Source: Deltaproteobacteria bacterium (lineage in GTDB: Bacteria > Myxococcota_A > Polyangia > JACPQR01). From it: a stretch of 45,187 bases of DNA. Shown here one piece after another: positions 1 to 7,639 of the stretch. The stretch spans positions 1 to 45,187 of the forward strand of contig JACPQR010000247.1 in the NCBI GenBank assembly GCA_016190375.1, in the 5' to 3' direction. Every line of letters starts with the position of its first letter. The first letter of the stretch is position 1. Under the pieces are notes generated by a model that was given only the letters and a program-made list of their open reading frames with translations, did not search any database and was not told the DNA's origin. The translations under genes were made by a program, and so were the position numbers.

Positions 1-1068
1 GTCCTGGAGCGCAGCCGTGCGGCCGGAGCAGGAGTCGACGGCCAGGGCACGGCGCTGGCGGCGGCAGACTTGGTGATCTCCGACACACTTCCCCAGGAAT
101 CCGATGGGACCTTGGGGGTCGGCCTCGCGGTGGGGGCGGGCTCCCGGGTCTCGCTCGAACGGGCCCTCCTCCAGCGGAACCACGAGGCCGGAGTGTCGGT
201 CGGAGCCGAAGCCGTCCTCATGGGGACCGACCTGGTCGTCTCGGACACGCAGGCGAGGCAGAGCAGCGGTGATGGAGGCGTAGGGCTAATCGCCCAAGAC
301 GGTGGAAACGTGGCGCTCGAGCGGGCCGTGATCGAGCGCAGCCACCGGATCGGGGTCTTGGTGATGGACGATGGCGCGGTGCTGACCGCGGCGGACCTGG
401 TGATCTCGGACACGCTGGCGCGGGAGAGCGACGGCAACTTCGGCTACGGCCTGGGTGTGTTCTGGGGTGCGCGGGTGACGCTCGAGCGGGCGGTGCTCGA
501 CAGGAATCGCGCGTGTGGGGTGTTTGCCGCGCTTGATGGCACGGCACTCCTAACGACGGACCTGGTGGTGTCGGACACGCTCTCCCAGGAGAGCGACGGC
601 CGCGACGGCAATGCGGTCATCATTCTGGCGGGGGCCAGCGCAGAGCTCGAGAGAACACGCATGCTGGACAACCGCGGGTACGCGCTTCGTGCCTTTGGCG
701 CGGACACGATCGTGACGGCGGTCGACCTCACCGTCGAGCGCACGGCCCAGCAGGCGTGCGCGGTAGACACCTGCACGAGCGTTGGGGGTGGCTTGGGCAT
801 CTCCTCGGAAGGCGGCGCGAGGCTCGACGTCCGCCGCTTCCGGTCGTCGGAGAACGCGCTGGTCGGGGTGCTCGTCGCGAGCGGGTCCGAGCTCGATCTG
901 CACGAGGGGATCGTATCGGGCAACCGGATCGGAGCGAACGTCCAGGTCGACGGTTACGACTTCGGCCGTTTGCAGGACAGCGTCATCTACGTAGACAACG
1001 GCGTGAACAGGGACACTACGCAGTTCCACGTTCCCGAGCCGCCAGATGTCAATCTGGAGCATCCATGA
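1..1068 (+). CDS. Parallel beta-helix repeat protein, 5'-truncated by window edge
   Basis: The frame is open from base 1, so only the C-terminal part (about 355 residues) is present. It is built from repeats of about 50 residues with the recurring pattern AADLVISDT, ESDG, then LERA and RN, then GV. This is the spacing of PbH1-type right-handed beta-helix proteins. A less repetitive tail with one Cys pair ends in PDVNLEHP. The tail is roughly 80% identical by eye to the end of the neighbouring split gene, so the two are tandem paralogs. The stop codon overlaps the ATGATG start of the next gene, which implies translational coupling. The family is usually exported or surface-bound in myxobacteria. 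No enzyme activity is evident, and the substrate or role is unknown. Confidence 0.85.
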   Translation, partial: VLERSRAAGAGVDGQGTALAAADLVISDTLPQESDGTLGVGLAVGAGSRVSLERALLQRNHEAGVSVGAEAVLMGTDLVVSDTQARQSSGDGGVGLIAQDGGNVALERAVIERSHRIGVLVMDDGAVLTAADLVISDTLARESDGNFGYGLGVFWGARVTLERAVLDRNRACGVFAALDGTALLTTDLVVSDTLSQESDGRDGNAVIILAGASAELERTRMLDNRGYALRAFGADTIVTAVDLTVERTAQQACAVDTCTSVGGGLGISSEGGARLDVRRFRSSENALVGVLVASGSELDLHEGIVSGNRIGANVQVDGYDFGRLQDSVIYVDNGVNRDTTQFHVPEPPDVNLEHP

Positions 1069-2633
1069 TGGGAAGGATTGTGCCCGTCGCTGGCTGCGCG
1101 GCCGCGGCTGCACTGCTGCTCCTGGGTTGCGCGGAGGGAGAGGGTCCGCACGGCGGGGACGACGGGGGAGCCGGCCAGGACGCGTCGGTCTGGTGGCCCG
1201 AGATCACCGAGCCCGAGCCGCCGGCATCGCCGGCGCCCCCCGAGTTGCCGCGCATGACACCCTGCCCGGAGGGCTGGCGGGAGAAGGTCGACCCGGACGA
1301 CGCGGCGCTCGTCACCTGCGACCCGTGGCCGGAGGGAGGCCGGCAGGACTGCGCCGAGGACGAGGCCCATTTCCCCGGGCGTCCCCGCTGCGAACGGATC
1401 GGGCCCCCGTGCCCGGAGGGCGAATGGCCCGCCGAGATCCCCGAGGACGCGCGCGTCTTGTACGTGAGGGCGGGCGAACCGGCGGGTGGCGACGGGACCC
1501 GCGAGCGGCCGCTCGGGCGGATCGCGGACGCCGTGGCCGCGGCGGACGACGGCGACGTGATCGCGTTGTCGAAGGGGGTGTTCGACGAGGAGGTCTGGAT
1601 CGATCGAGCCGTTCTGCTGCTCGGAGCGTGCGTCCTCGAGACGCGGATCGCACCGTCGGGCGCGGGACCCGCGGCCGTGACGCTCAGGGCCGCGGCCGTC
1701 GTCCGGGACTTGCAGATCGGCGGGGCCGAGGTGGGAGTGGAGATGTCGGGCGCGGCCGTGACAGCCGTGCTGGACTCCGTTGTCGTGCGCGAGGCGACTG
1801 GAATCGGTGTCTACGCCTACCTCCAGGCGAGGCTGGAAGCGACGAACCTGGTCGTCCGCGAAACGGCGGGCGACACCGGCTATGGGCTGTATGCCTCCGG
1901 CGCTCTCGTGAGCCTCGAGCGAGTAGTGATCGACCGCGCTCGCATCCGGGGACTAATGATCTCAGGAGGCGTACTGACGGCAACGGACCTGGTCGTCTCG
2001 GACACGAAGGGGAACGGCGCCTTCGGCGAAGGCTTGGTCGCAGTTGGCGGCGCGCAGGTCGCGCTCGAGCGGGCAGTGCTTCGGGGGAACCGTACGGCCG
2101 GAGTGTGGGCCTTCGGCGAAGGCACGCTGCTCACCGCGGTGGGCCTTCTGGTCTCGAACACGCGGGAGCAGGAGAGCGACGGCGCCGCCGGCTATGGGAT
2201 CGTCGACTTCGGCGGCGCGCGGGTCACGCTCGAGCGGGCGGCACTCGAGCGGAACCATGCGATCGGAGTGGGGGTAGTGGGCGAGGGCACGGAGCTCACG
2301 GCCGCAGACCTGGTGATCTCTGACACGCAGCCGCAGGAAGCCAACGGCATGCTTGGAGGTGGCGTGGAGGTGAACCGGGGTGCGCGAGTCGCGCTCGAAC
2401 GGGTCATCGTCAAACGAAACCATGATGGTGGGGTGGTTGTCACGAGCGAGGCCGTCCTGACTGGAACCGACCTGGTCGTGTCGGACACCGACGAGAGGCC
2501 AGGCGACGGTTTCGGCGGCGTTGGGCTGGAGGCCAGGGAGGCTGCGCAGGTGGCGCTCGAGCGGGTCGTGATCGAACGGAACCACGCCATTGGCGTCGTG
2601 GCTTACGATGATGGTGTAACCGCTCGCACTTGA
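1065..2633 (+). CDS. Beta-helix repeat lipoprotein, N-terminal part, interrupted by transposon
   Basis: The start is the ATGATG overlapping the stop of the upstream paralog. Residues 1-22 form a lipoprotein signal peptide ending in a lipobox (LLGC, Cys22). A Pro/Cys-rich stretch follows. At about residues 130-190 there is a segment of the kind seen at the start of pectate-lyase-like folds (VRAGEPAGGDGTRERPLG). PbH1-type repeats then run to the end. The last native codon is at 2613-2615. The final six residues (VTART and the preceding junction) come from the left inverted repeat of the inserted transposon, and the stop at 2631-2633 lies in that repeat. The native gene continues at 6338-7031. 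The truncated product keeps its signal and several repeats, so it may still be exported, but it lacks the conserved C-terminal tail. Confidence 0.8.
   Translation: MMGRIVPVAGCAAAAALLLLGCAEGEGPHGGDDGGAGQDASVWWPEITEPEPPASPAPPELPRMTPCPEGWREKVDPDDAALVTCDPWPEGGRQDCAEDEAHFPGRPRCERIGPPCPEGEWPAEIPEDARVLYVRAGEPAGGDGTRERPLGRIADAVAAADDGDVIALSKGVFDEEVWIDRAVLLLGACVLETRIAPSGAGPAAVTLRAAAVVRDLQIGGAEVGVEMSGAAVTAVLDSVVVREATGIGVYAYLQARLEATNLVVRETAGDTGYGLYASGALVSLERVVIDRARIRGLMISGGVLTATDLVVSDTKGNGAFGEGLVAVGGAQVALERAVLRGNRTAGVWAFGEGTLLTAVGLLVSNTREQESDGAAGYGIVDFGGARVTLERAALERNHAIGVGVVGEGTELTAADLVISDTQPQEANGMLGGGVEVNRGARVALERVIVKRNHDGGVVVTSEAVLTGTDLVVSDTDERPGDGFGGVGLEAREAAQVALERVVIERNHAIGVVAYDDGVTART
2609..2614. 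repeat. Target-site duplication, left copy
   Basis: The hexamer TGATGG lies immediately left of the transposon end. It is repeated at 6332-6337, immediately right of the other end. Mu/Tn7-type elements typically duplicate 5 bp, so one of the six matching bases could belong to the element. Confidence 0.8.
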
Positions 2634-2639
2634 TGTCGT
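2615..2639 (+). repeat. Transposon left terminal inverted repeat
   Basis: This 25-bp end starts TGTAACCGCTCG. It matches the reverse complement of 6307-6331 except at positions 4 and 14. TGT/ACA termini are typical of transposons moved by TnsB/MuA-like transposases. It supplies the stop codon that ends the truncated host gene. A second internal palindrome (GATCGGC...GCCGATC, about 2651-2678) lies just inside and may be a transposase-binding site. Confidence 0.85.
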
Positions 2640-2802
2640 AGGTCCGCTCGAGATCGGCGTCGCTGGCCGATCTGATCCCCGCGTAGGAGCGGGGGACCGA
2701 TGTGCAGAAGTCGCTGGCGCGAAGGGCCATGCTGTAGAAGGGGCCCCCGGCGCCCGGCATTCATCTTGGCCGACGACACCGGGCACCGGAGGGAGATCCC
2801 CG

Positions 2803-3516
2803 ATGCCCGGCGTACCCGTAGAAGAGCGCGACCGCAAGCCCCGAGTGCCACCACTGCCCACGGTCGTGAGGGCGAGGGAGCGGCCGGATCGTCCTCCGGT
2901 GTGCACGGTGTGCCGGGGCCCGGCATGGTGGAACGGCTGGCGGGTCGTGTTCCCGGTCGTCGCAACCCTGCTCGCCGGTGTCTTCGAGCGCTGGGAGCTG
3001 CCGCTGCCGAAGGCGAAGTGCTCGCAGTGCCGGCACGGGTTCACCTGCTACCCGGCCGGCATCTACCCGCGGCGACAGTACCAGCTTGACGTCGTCGCCT
3101 GGGCGACCGCACCGGTCGCGCTCGGCGGGACGAGCGCTGCAGAGACAGCACGTGCGACGCGCGCAGGGGCGACGAGCGTGCGGCGGTGGGTTTCGTGGAT
3201 TGCCGCGCTCGCGGAGCCGCGCGATGTGGTCGCGCTCGCCGCGCGCATCGACCCCGACTCGCCGGCCGGCACGGGGCTGTCCTCGGTCGCCGCCGCGCCC
3301 GGCGCCCGCAGGGCCGCGGCGGCCGCCGTGATCGTGGCGCTGGAGCATCTCGGCGCGGCGCTGGTCCGTGGCGGCCTGCGGCTCACGATGCGATCGGGCC
3401 TGGGGCGCGTGCTCGGCTGGCAGCACCAAGCTCATGGCGAGGCGGTCCTGCTCACCCGCCCGCCGAGCCGGCTCTCCCCGGCGATGGCGCTCTGGCGGGA
3501 GGCGGCCCTTGCGTAG
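2803..3516 (+). CDS. Zinc-ribbon, helix-turn-helix transposon protein (DUF6431-like)
   Basis: This is the first gene of the transposon. The ATG is preceded by GGAGGGAG at good spacing. The protein has 237 residues. Residues about 34-80 contain two Cys pairs (CTVC and CSQC) around aromatic residues, a probable zinc ribbon. Residues about 90-135 look like a winged or simple helix-turn-helix. The C-terminal third is Ala/Arg-rich. It resembles the DUF6431-type proteins I recall next to DDE transposase/ExeA-ATPase pairs. By position it may act in target choice or DNA binding, as TniQ/TnsD does in related elements, but no sequence link to TniQ is visible. The domain name is from memory and the function is inferred. 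Confidence 0.7.
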   Translation: MPGVPVEERDRKPRVPPLPTVVRARERPDRPPVCTVCRGPAWWNGWRVVFPVVATLLAGVFERWELPLPKAKCSQCRHGFTCYPAGIYPRRQYQLDVVAWATAPVALGGTSAAETARATRAGATSVRRWVSWIAALAEPRDVVALAARIDPDSPAGTGLSSVAAAPGARRAAAAAVIVALEHLGAALVRGGLRLTMRSGLGRVLGWQHQAHGEAVLLTRPPSRLSPAMALWREAALA

Positions 3517-3528
3517 CGTTGTTCGCAG

Positions 3529-5139
3529 ATGGCCGACCGCCCCGAGGACGACGAAGCGCGCCAGGCGCAGGCGCTGTTTCGCTACCGGCTCATCGCCGAC
3601 GCCGTGGAGGCAGCGCGCGGAGGGCGCGCCGCGATCCTTCGCGAGGTCGCCGCCACAGACCACGTCACGCCCGACGGGCGCACCGTCCGGTTCTCGCAGC
3701 GGACCCTCGAGCGCTGGATCGCACGCTTCGCACAGGGACGCCTGCAAGCTCTGCATCGCGCGGCGCGCCGGGACCGAGGCTGTCGCCGCGGCATCACCGA
3801 CGCCGCGCTCGACCGCGCCATCGCGCTGCGCCAGGAGGTCACCGCGCGCTCGACGACGACCCTCATCGACATCCTCGAGCGCGCCGGCGAAGTGGCTCCC
3901 GGGGCCCTGCGTCGCTCCACGCTCGATCGGCATCTCGACCGCCGCGACGCAAGCCGCCGCATGCTCCACGTGCTCGGCACCAAGCGGCACGTCCGCCTGA
4001 GCTTCGACCACCCTCTGGACTTCGTGGTGGCCGACTTCCACGTCGGCCCTTACGTCCGCATCGCCGAAGACCGGATCGCCAGGGCGCGCCTCGGCGCGTT
4101 CATCGACCACTGCAGCCGCTACGTCCCCGAGTCGCGCTACGGCCTGGCCGAAGACTTCATGGCGGTCCGTCGCGGACTGCGGAGCCTGTGCACGGCCTGG
4201 GGGCTCATGAGCAAGCTCTACGTGGACAACGGGCCCGGCTACCAGGCGAACCGCTTCCACTTCGGCTGCGACGCCCTCGACATCCAGGTCGTCCACAGCA
4301 AGGCCTACGTCTCCGAGGGCCGTGGCGTCATCGAGAGATTCAACCGCACGGTCAAAGAGGCCTTCGAGACCGAGGTCCGCATCCGTCCGGAGCTGCCCAC
4401 CCTCGACGAGCTGAACGCCTTCTGGCGTGCCTTCCTCGACGAGCGCTACCACCGAACGCCCCACTCCGAGACCCACGAGCCACCGCTCGAGCGCTGGCAG
4501 AGGCTGCTCGCCCAGACCGAGGTCCGCACGGCCGACCCTGTCCTGCTCGACGAGGTCCTGCGCCTCCGCGCCCGCCGCAAAGTCCACAAGAAGACCTCCA
4601 CCGTCGAGGTCTGCGATGTCCGCTTCGTCGTCGATACCGCGCTCCGCGCTCGCTGGGTCGACGTGCTCTACGACCCGCACGACCTCGGCAACGTCCTCGT
4701 CTACTTCGACGGCCGAAGGATCGAGCGCGCCACCCCGCAGCGACCAGGGGAGCATCCGATCGGCAGGGCCGAGCCGCCACCGGCGCCGCCACCCTCGGTC
4801 GACTACCTGGCGCTCTTGCAGCGCGACCACGAGCGCCGCCGCGCCACCGAGATCGCGTCCATCCGCTTCCGCGCGGTCCCCGCCGACGACCAGGCCCTGA
4901 CCCTGACACGCCTCATCGAGCGGCTGCGCGCCTGTACGGGTCGCGTCCTGGGCGATGTCGAGACCCAGCACGCCGCCGCAGTTCTCGAGGCGCTCGCTCC
5001 CGTCGAGATCGCCATCGCCGATGTCGCCCTCAAGACCGCCGTCGCCCAGCTCGGGCGGGGGCTTCACGCCTCGCAGTACCTGGAGGCCTTGCGCGCGCAC
5101 GTGCTGTCGGCGCGCCGGAAAGGAAAGCGAAAGCCATGA
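3529..5139 (+). CDS. DDE transposase (integrase core, TnsB/TniA-like)
   Basis: The 536-residue protein has an N-terminal DNA-binding part (residues about 10-150, with two HTH-like segments). An rve-type catalytic core runs from about 160 to 320. The likely catalytic triad is D169 (VADFHVG), D233 (YVDNGPGY) and E269 (GVIERFNRTV), giving the classic D-35-E spacing. A beta-rich C-terminal domain (about 345-420) resembles the Mu transposase C-terminal domain, and a helical tail may contact the ATPase. It catalyses strand cleavage and joining at the 25-bp ends. The stop overlaps the ATPase start by ATGA, so the two are translationally coupled, as tnsB-tnsC and tniA-tniB pairs usually are. All catalytic residues are present. 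Confidence 0.9.
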   Translation: MADRPEDDEARQAQALFRYRLIADAVEAARGGRAAILREVAATDHVTPDGRTVRFSQRTLERWIARFAQGRLQALHRAARRDRGCRRGITDAALDRAIALRQEVTARSTTTLIDILERAGEVAPGALRRSTLDRHLDRRDASRRMLHVLGTKRHVRLSFDHPLDFVVADFHVGPYVRIAEDRIARARLGAFIDHCSRYVPESRYGLAEDFMAVRRGLRSLCTAWGLMSKLYVDNGPGYQANRFHFGCDALDIQVVHSKAYVSEGRGVIERFNRTVKEAFETEVRIRPELPTLDELNAFWRAFLDERYHRTPHSETHEPPLERWQRLLAQTEVRTADPVLLDEVLRLRARRKVHKKTSTVEVCDVRFVVDTALRARWVDVLYDPHDLGNVLVYFDGRRIERATPQRPGEHPIGRAEPPPAPPPSVDYLALLQRDHERRRATEIASIRFRAVPADDQALTLTRLIERLRACTGRVLGDVETQHAAAVLEALAPVEIAIADVALKTAVAQLGRGLHASQYLEALRAHVLSARRKGKRKP

Positions 5140-5933
5140 GCATCATCGAGGACCACTTCAAACTGCACCGCCCGCCGTTTCCTCAGAGCGTCGAGGGCGG
5201 CGCGCTGTTGCAACACCAGTCCCTCAAGGACGCTGTCGAAAGGCTGCGCTTCGCCATCGACCGTGACGGCATCGGCCTCCTGACGGCCGAGAGCGGCTGC
5301 GGCAAGTCCACCGTGCTCGGCTGCCTGCAGCGTGACCTCGACCCGACCGCCTACCACGTCGTCTACTCCGCCTTCACCAGCCTCGGCCCTTTCAGCCAGG
5401 TCTCGAGCCTTCTCGTCAAGCTCGGCCTGCGCTCCCGTCGATTCAAGGGGGAGACTGCCGCCGAGCTCGTCGCGCACCTGCGGGGCCTGTCCAAGCGCGC
5501 CGTCCTGATCCTCGACGAGGCCCACGACATGCCCGATGCGACCCTCGAGGACCTTCGCCTTCTGACCGCCGACAGCCTCGACAAGAAGAGCCCCTTCGCG
5601 CTCGTCCTCGCCGGCCAACCGCTCCTGCGAGAGCGGCTCAGCGAGCCGCAGCACTACGCGCTCGTCTCACGCGTCGCCACCCGGGCCCGACTGCGTCCGC
5701 TGACGGAAGCAGAGGTCGCACTCTTCCTGGACAAGCACATGCGCGCCTGCGGGGCGACGCGCACGATCTTCGAGCCCGATGCCGTCGCCGTGATCTTCCA
5801 GCACAGCCGCGGCGTGCCGCGCCAGGTCCAGAACTACGCCCTCGGCGCCATGCTCGCCGCCGCCAACAGCAACAAGAAGACCGTCGATGCCGACTGCGTC
5901 CAGCAGGCCCTGCTCGATCAGGAGGCGCCATAA
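5136..5933 (+). CDS. AAA ATPase of transposon (TnsC/TniB/ExeA-like)
   Basis: The 265-residue protein starts at the ATG overlapping the transposase stop. The N-terminal YxxHFKLHRPPFPQS-like start is typical of ExeA/TniB-type ATPases. Walker A is at residues 51-59 (AESGCGKST) and Walker B at 122-128 (AVLILDE), followed by sensor motifs. The C-terminal helical lid ends near residue 260. In Tn7- and Tn5053-type elements this protein binds target DNA and activates the transposase, and it may confer target immunity. Its position and coupling to the DDE gene support that role here. Confidence 0.9.
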   Translation: MSIIEDHFKLHRPPFPQSVEGGALLQHQSLKDAVERLRFAIDRDGIGLLTAESGCGKSTVLGCLQRDLDPTAYHVVYSAFTSLGPFSQVSSLLVKLGLRSRRFKGETAAELVAHLRGLSKRAVLILDEAHDMPDATLEDLRLLTADSLDKKSPFALVLAGQPLLRERLSEPQHYALVSRVATRARLRPLTEAEVALFLDKHMRACGATRTIFEPDAVAVIFQHSRGVPRQVQNYALGAMLAAANSNKKTVDADCVQQALLDQEAP

Positions 5934-5935
5934 CC

Positions 5936-6238
5936 ATGGATCTGCCCGACGACTTCCTGCCCTATTCTCACGACCTCGACGACGCTCCCCAGCTCGCCGT
6001 CGTGGCCCTCCTCTGGGCCAATCTCCTCGCCGTCGAGCGAGCCCTCCACTCGGCCCATCCCTGCATCGCCGGCGATCCGGACGAGCGGGAGGAACTCATC
6101 GGCGCCGCGATCGTCTCACTGGCCTCTCTCCTTCGTCGGGCCCTCGACGAGTACCGCGACGCCATCTCTCCTCAGTCCTGCTCCTCGTCCGGCCCGCACC
6201 GACCCCAGTCCAAGAGTTGCGACGAGATCCCTTTCTGA
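5936..6238 (+). CDS. Small transposon-encoded hypothetical protein
   Basis: This 100-residue ORF begins two bases after the ATPase stop, with AGGAGG about 10 bases upstream of its ATG. The sequence is acidic at the N terminus (MDLPDDFLPYSHDLDD) and mostly helical from about 18 to 75, with a Ser/Pro-rich tail. There is no Cys pair, HTH or catalytic motif. It is the last gene before the right end. It could be a small regulatory or accessory subunit of the transposition complex, but I do not recognise the family. Confidence 0.6.
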   Translation: MDLPDDFLPYSHDLDDAPQLAVVALLWANLLAVERALHSAHPCIAGDPDEREELIGAAIVSLASLLRRALDEYRDAISPQSCSSSGPHRPQSKSCDEIPF

Positions 6239-6306
6239 ACCGCGTCCCCGACCTCTCCCCCTGCTCACTCGCCTACCGGGCCTGCGACAGAGAACGTGAG
6301 CAGATC

Positions 6307-6331
6307 ACGACATCAAGCGCGAGCGGTAACA
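6307..6331 (-). repeat. Transposon right terminal inverted repeat
   Basis: Its reverse complement starts TGTTACCGCTCG and matches the left end at 23 of 25 bases. It ends ACA at 6331 and is followed directly by the target duplication. Confidence 0.85.
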
Positions 6332-6337
6332 TGATGG
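6332..6337. repeat. Target-site duplication, right copy
   Basis: TGATGG, identical to 2609-2614. Host gene sequence resumes in frame at 6338. Confidence 0.8.
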
Positions 6338-7031
6338 GACGGCGGTTGCGGCAGCAGACCTCGTGGTCTCTGACACGCTGGCTAGGAAAACCGACGGCAA
6401 CTGGGGCCATGGCCTCGATGCATCCACCGGCGCGCGAGTGACGATCGAGCGGGCGGTGCTCGAGAGGAATCGCGCGGTCGGCATCTTGGCCCTGCTCGAT
6501 GGCACCGTGCTCATGGCCACTGACCTCGTGGTCTCGGACACGCTTTCACAGGACAGCGACGGCCGTGATGGCGATGCAGTGATCATTCTGGGGGGGGCCA
6601 GCGCAGAGATCGCGCGAGCACGCATGCTCGACAATCGCGGGTACGCGATTCGCGCCTTCGGGACGGACACGACCGTAGCGGCGGCCGACATCGTCGTGGA
6701 GCGAACGGCCGAGCAGGCGTGCGTGGTCGACACCTGCTCGCACGCTCCGGGCGGCTTGGGCCTGGCCTCGGAGGGCGGCGGGACACTCGACGTCCGCCGC
6801 TTCAGGTCGGCGAACAATGCCCTGGTCGGGGTCCTCGTCGCGAGCGGGTCGGAGCTGGACCTGCATGAGGGCGTCGTCTCGGGGAACCGGATAGGCGCGA
6901 ACATCCAGATCGACGGCTTCGACCGTGCACGGCTGCAGGACCGCGTGATCTACGTCGACAACGGCGTGAACACCGACACGACGCAATTCGAGCTGCCTGA
7001 GCCGCCGGACGTCAACTTGGAGCATCCATGA
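6338..7031 (+). pseudogene. Beta-helix repeat lipoprotein, C-terminal part severed by transposon
   Basis: This is the continuation of the gene that starts at 1065. Joining 2614 to 6338 gives ...AYDDG then TAVAAADLVVSDT, exactly the repeat pattern found elsewhere in the protein. It contains two further PbH1-type repeats and the conserved tail ending PDVNLEHP, nearly the same as the end of the upstream paralog. The first possible internal start is a GTG at 6363, but there is no signal peptide, so a product from here could not be exported. The stop is followed by the same CATCCATGATG motif that serves as the start of the second paralog at 1065. This fragment is non-functional by inference, because it is separated from its promoter and secretion signal. 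Confidence 0.8.
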
Positions 7032-7445
7032 TGTCGTCTCGACAACTCTCTTGCATATGAGAACACTGCCACGCACTTCTCGCCGCAGTCCGTCCGAGGC
7101 GCCACCACGACGAAGCGTCCGACCAGGCGCGCAGCGGTAGGGCGCGTAACCGAATCGAGCGCCCTTTTGCGAGGTGGAGGCGCCACGACGCCGTGCGGCA
7201 GGGCGGTGGAGACGAGGGAGATGGGGGTCGGCGACCAGGTCGCAGGGTGCGTCTGGGGATGAATGCCGGCAAGAGGACGGATCCCCGTGTAGCGCCGCGC
7301 CGAGGTGGACGGCTGCGCGGAGGCTACGCGTTCGAACAGGTCCCGCTGGGGCGGCGACGGCCTGCACCGCAGCACGCGGCTCTGGTGGTAGGGTGGCCCG
7401 CGGGCTGGGCCGAGCGACGGCGGCTCGGTGGGCTCATCGATGTGG
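7032..7445. other. Gene-free stretch
   Basis: About 410 bases without a supportable gene. It opens with ATGATG in the same context that starts the beta-helix gene at 1065, but that frame closes after 10 codons. The remaining open frames are short, lack ribosome-binding sites and have no recognisable products. No RNA gene or clear terminator is visible. Confidence 0.5.
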
Positions 7446-7639
7446 CGGTGGTGTCCCTCTGATTGTGCGAAAGCGGACAGGGGAGCGTGCGCCAGGCGCC
7501 GCGCCTCGGCCTTCGCCTCGTCGATCAGCCGATCCGCGGCGACGACGCGGTCGACGAGCCCGATCTCGAGCGCGTCCTCCGCCGCGATCGGCTCGCCCGT
7601 CAGCGACATGCGGACCGCACGCGCCATGCCCACGCGCCG
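7446..7639 (-). pseudogene. Enoyl-CoA hydratase/isomerase fragment
   Basis: Read on the minus strand just after the phoU-arsC stop, the sequence gives RRVGMARAVRMSLTGEPI, then AAEDALEIGLVDRVVAADRL. This is the C-terminal third of a crotonase-fold enoyl-CoA hydratase (the LTGEPI and GLVDRVV motifs). Neither the N-terminal catalytic part nor a proper C-terminus is present. After about 60 residues the similarity fades into unrelated sequence. It is a remnant left by deletion or recombination, not a working gene. The tag TGA/TAG of the upstream gene sits directly at its left limit, which may mark the recombination point. Confidence 0.6.

Larger units (their letters stand above)
2615..6331. mobile_element. 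Mu/Tn7-superfamily transposon, 3717 bp
   Basis: The element is bounded by 25-bp inverted repeats that match at 23 of 25 positions and begin TGT / end ACA. It is flanked by the direct repeat TGATGG. It carries four same-strand genes: a zinc-ribbon protein, a D,D-35-E transposase, an ExeA/TnsC-like AAA ATPase and a 100-aa protein. Deleting the element plus one copy of the duplication rejoins 2614 to 6338 and restores the reading frame of the host beta-helix gene. This fixes both boundaries and indicates a single, fairly recent insertion with no later rearrangement. There is no resolvase, no recognisable TniQ/TnsD and no cargo. All genes look intact, so the element may be active. Confidence 0.9.

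Noticed and set aside
2761..5100. A 779-codon open frame on the minus strand opposite the transposase genes
   Set aside because: It lies antisense to genes with clear DDE and zinc-ribbon motifs, and its sequence is low-complexity and charged with no family pattern. It is a GC-rich shadow frame.
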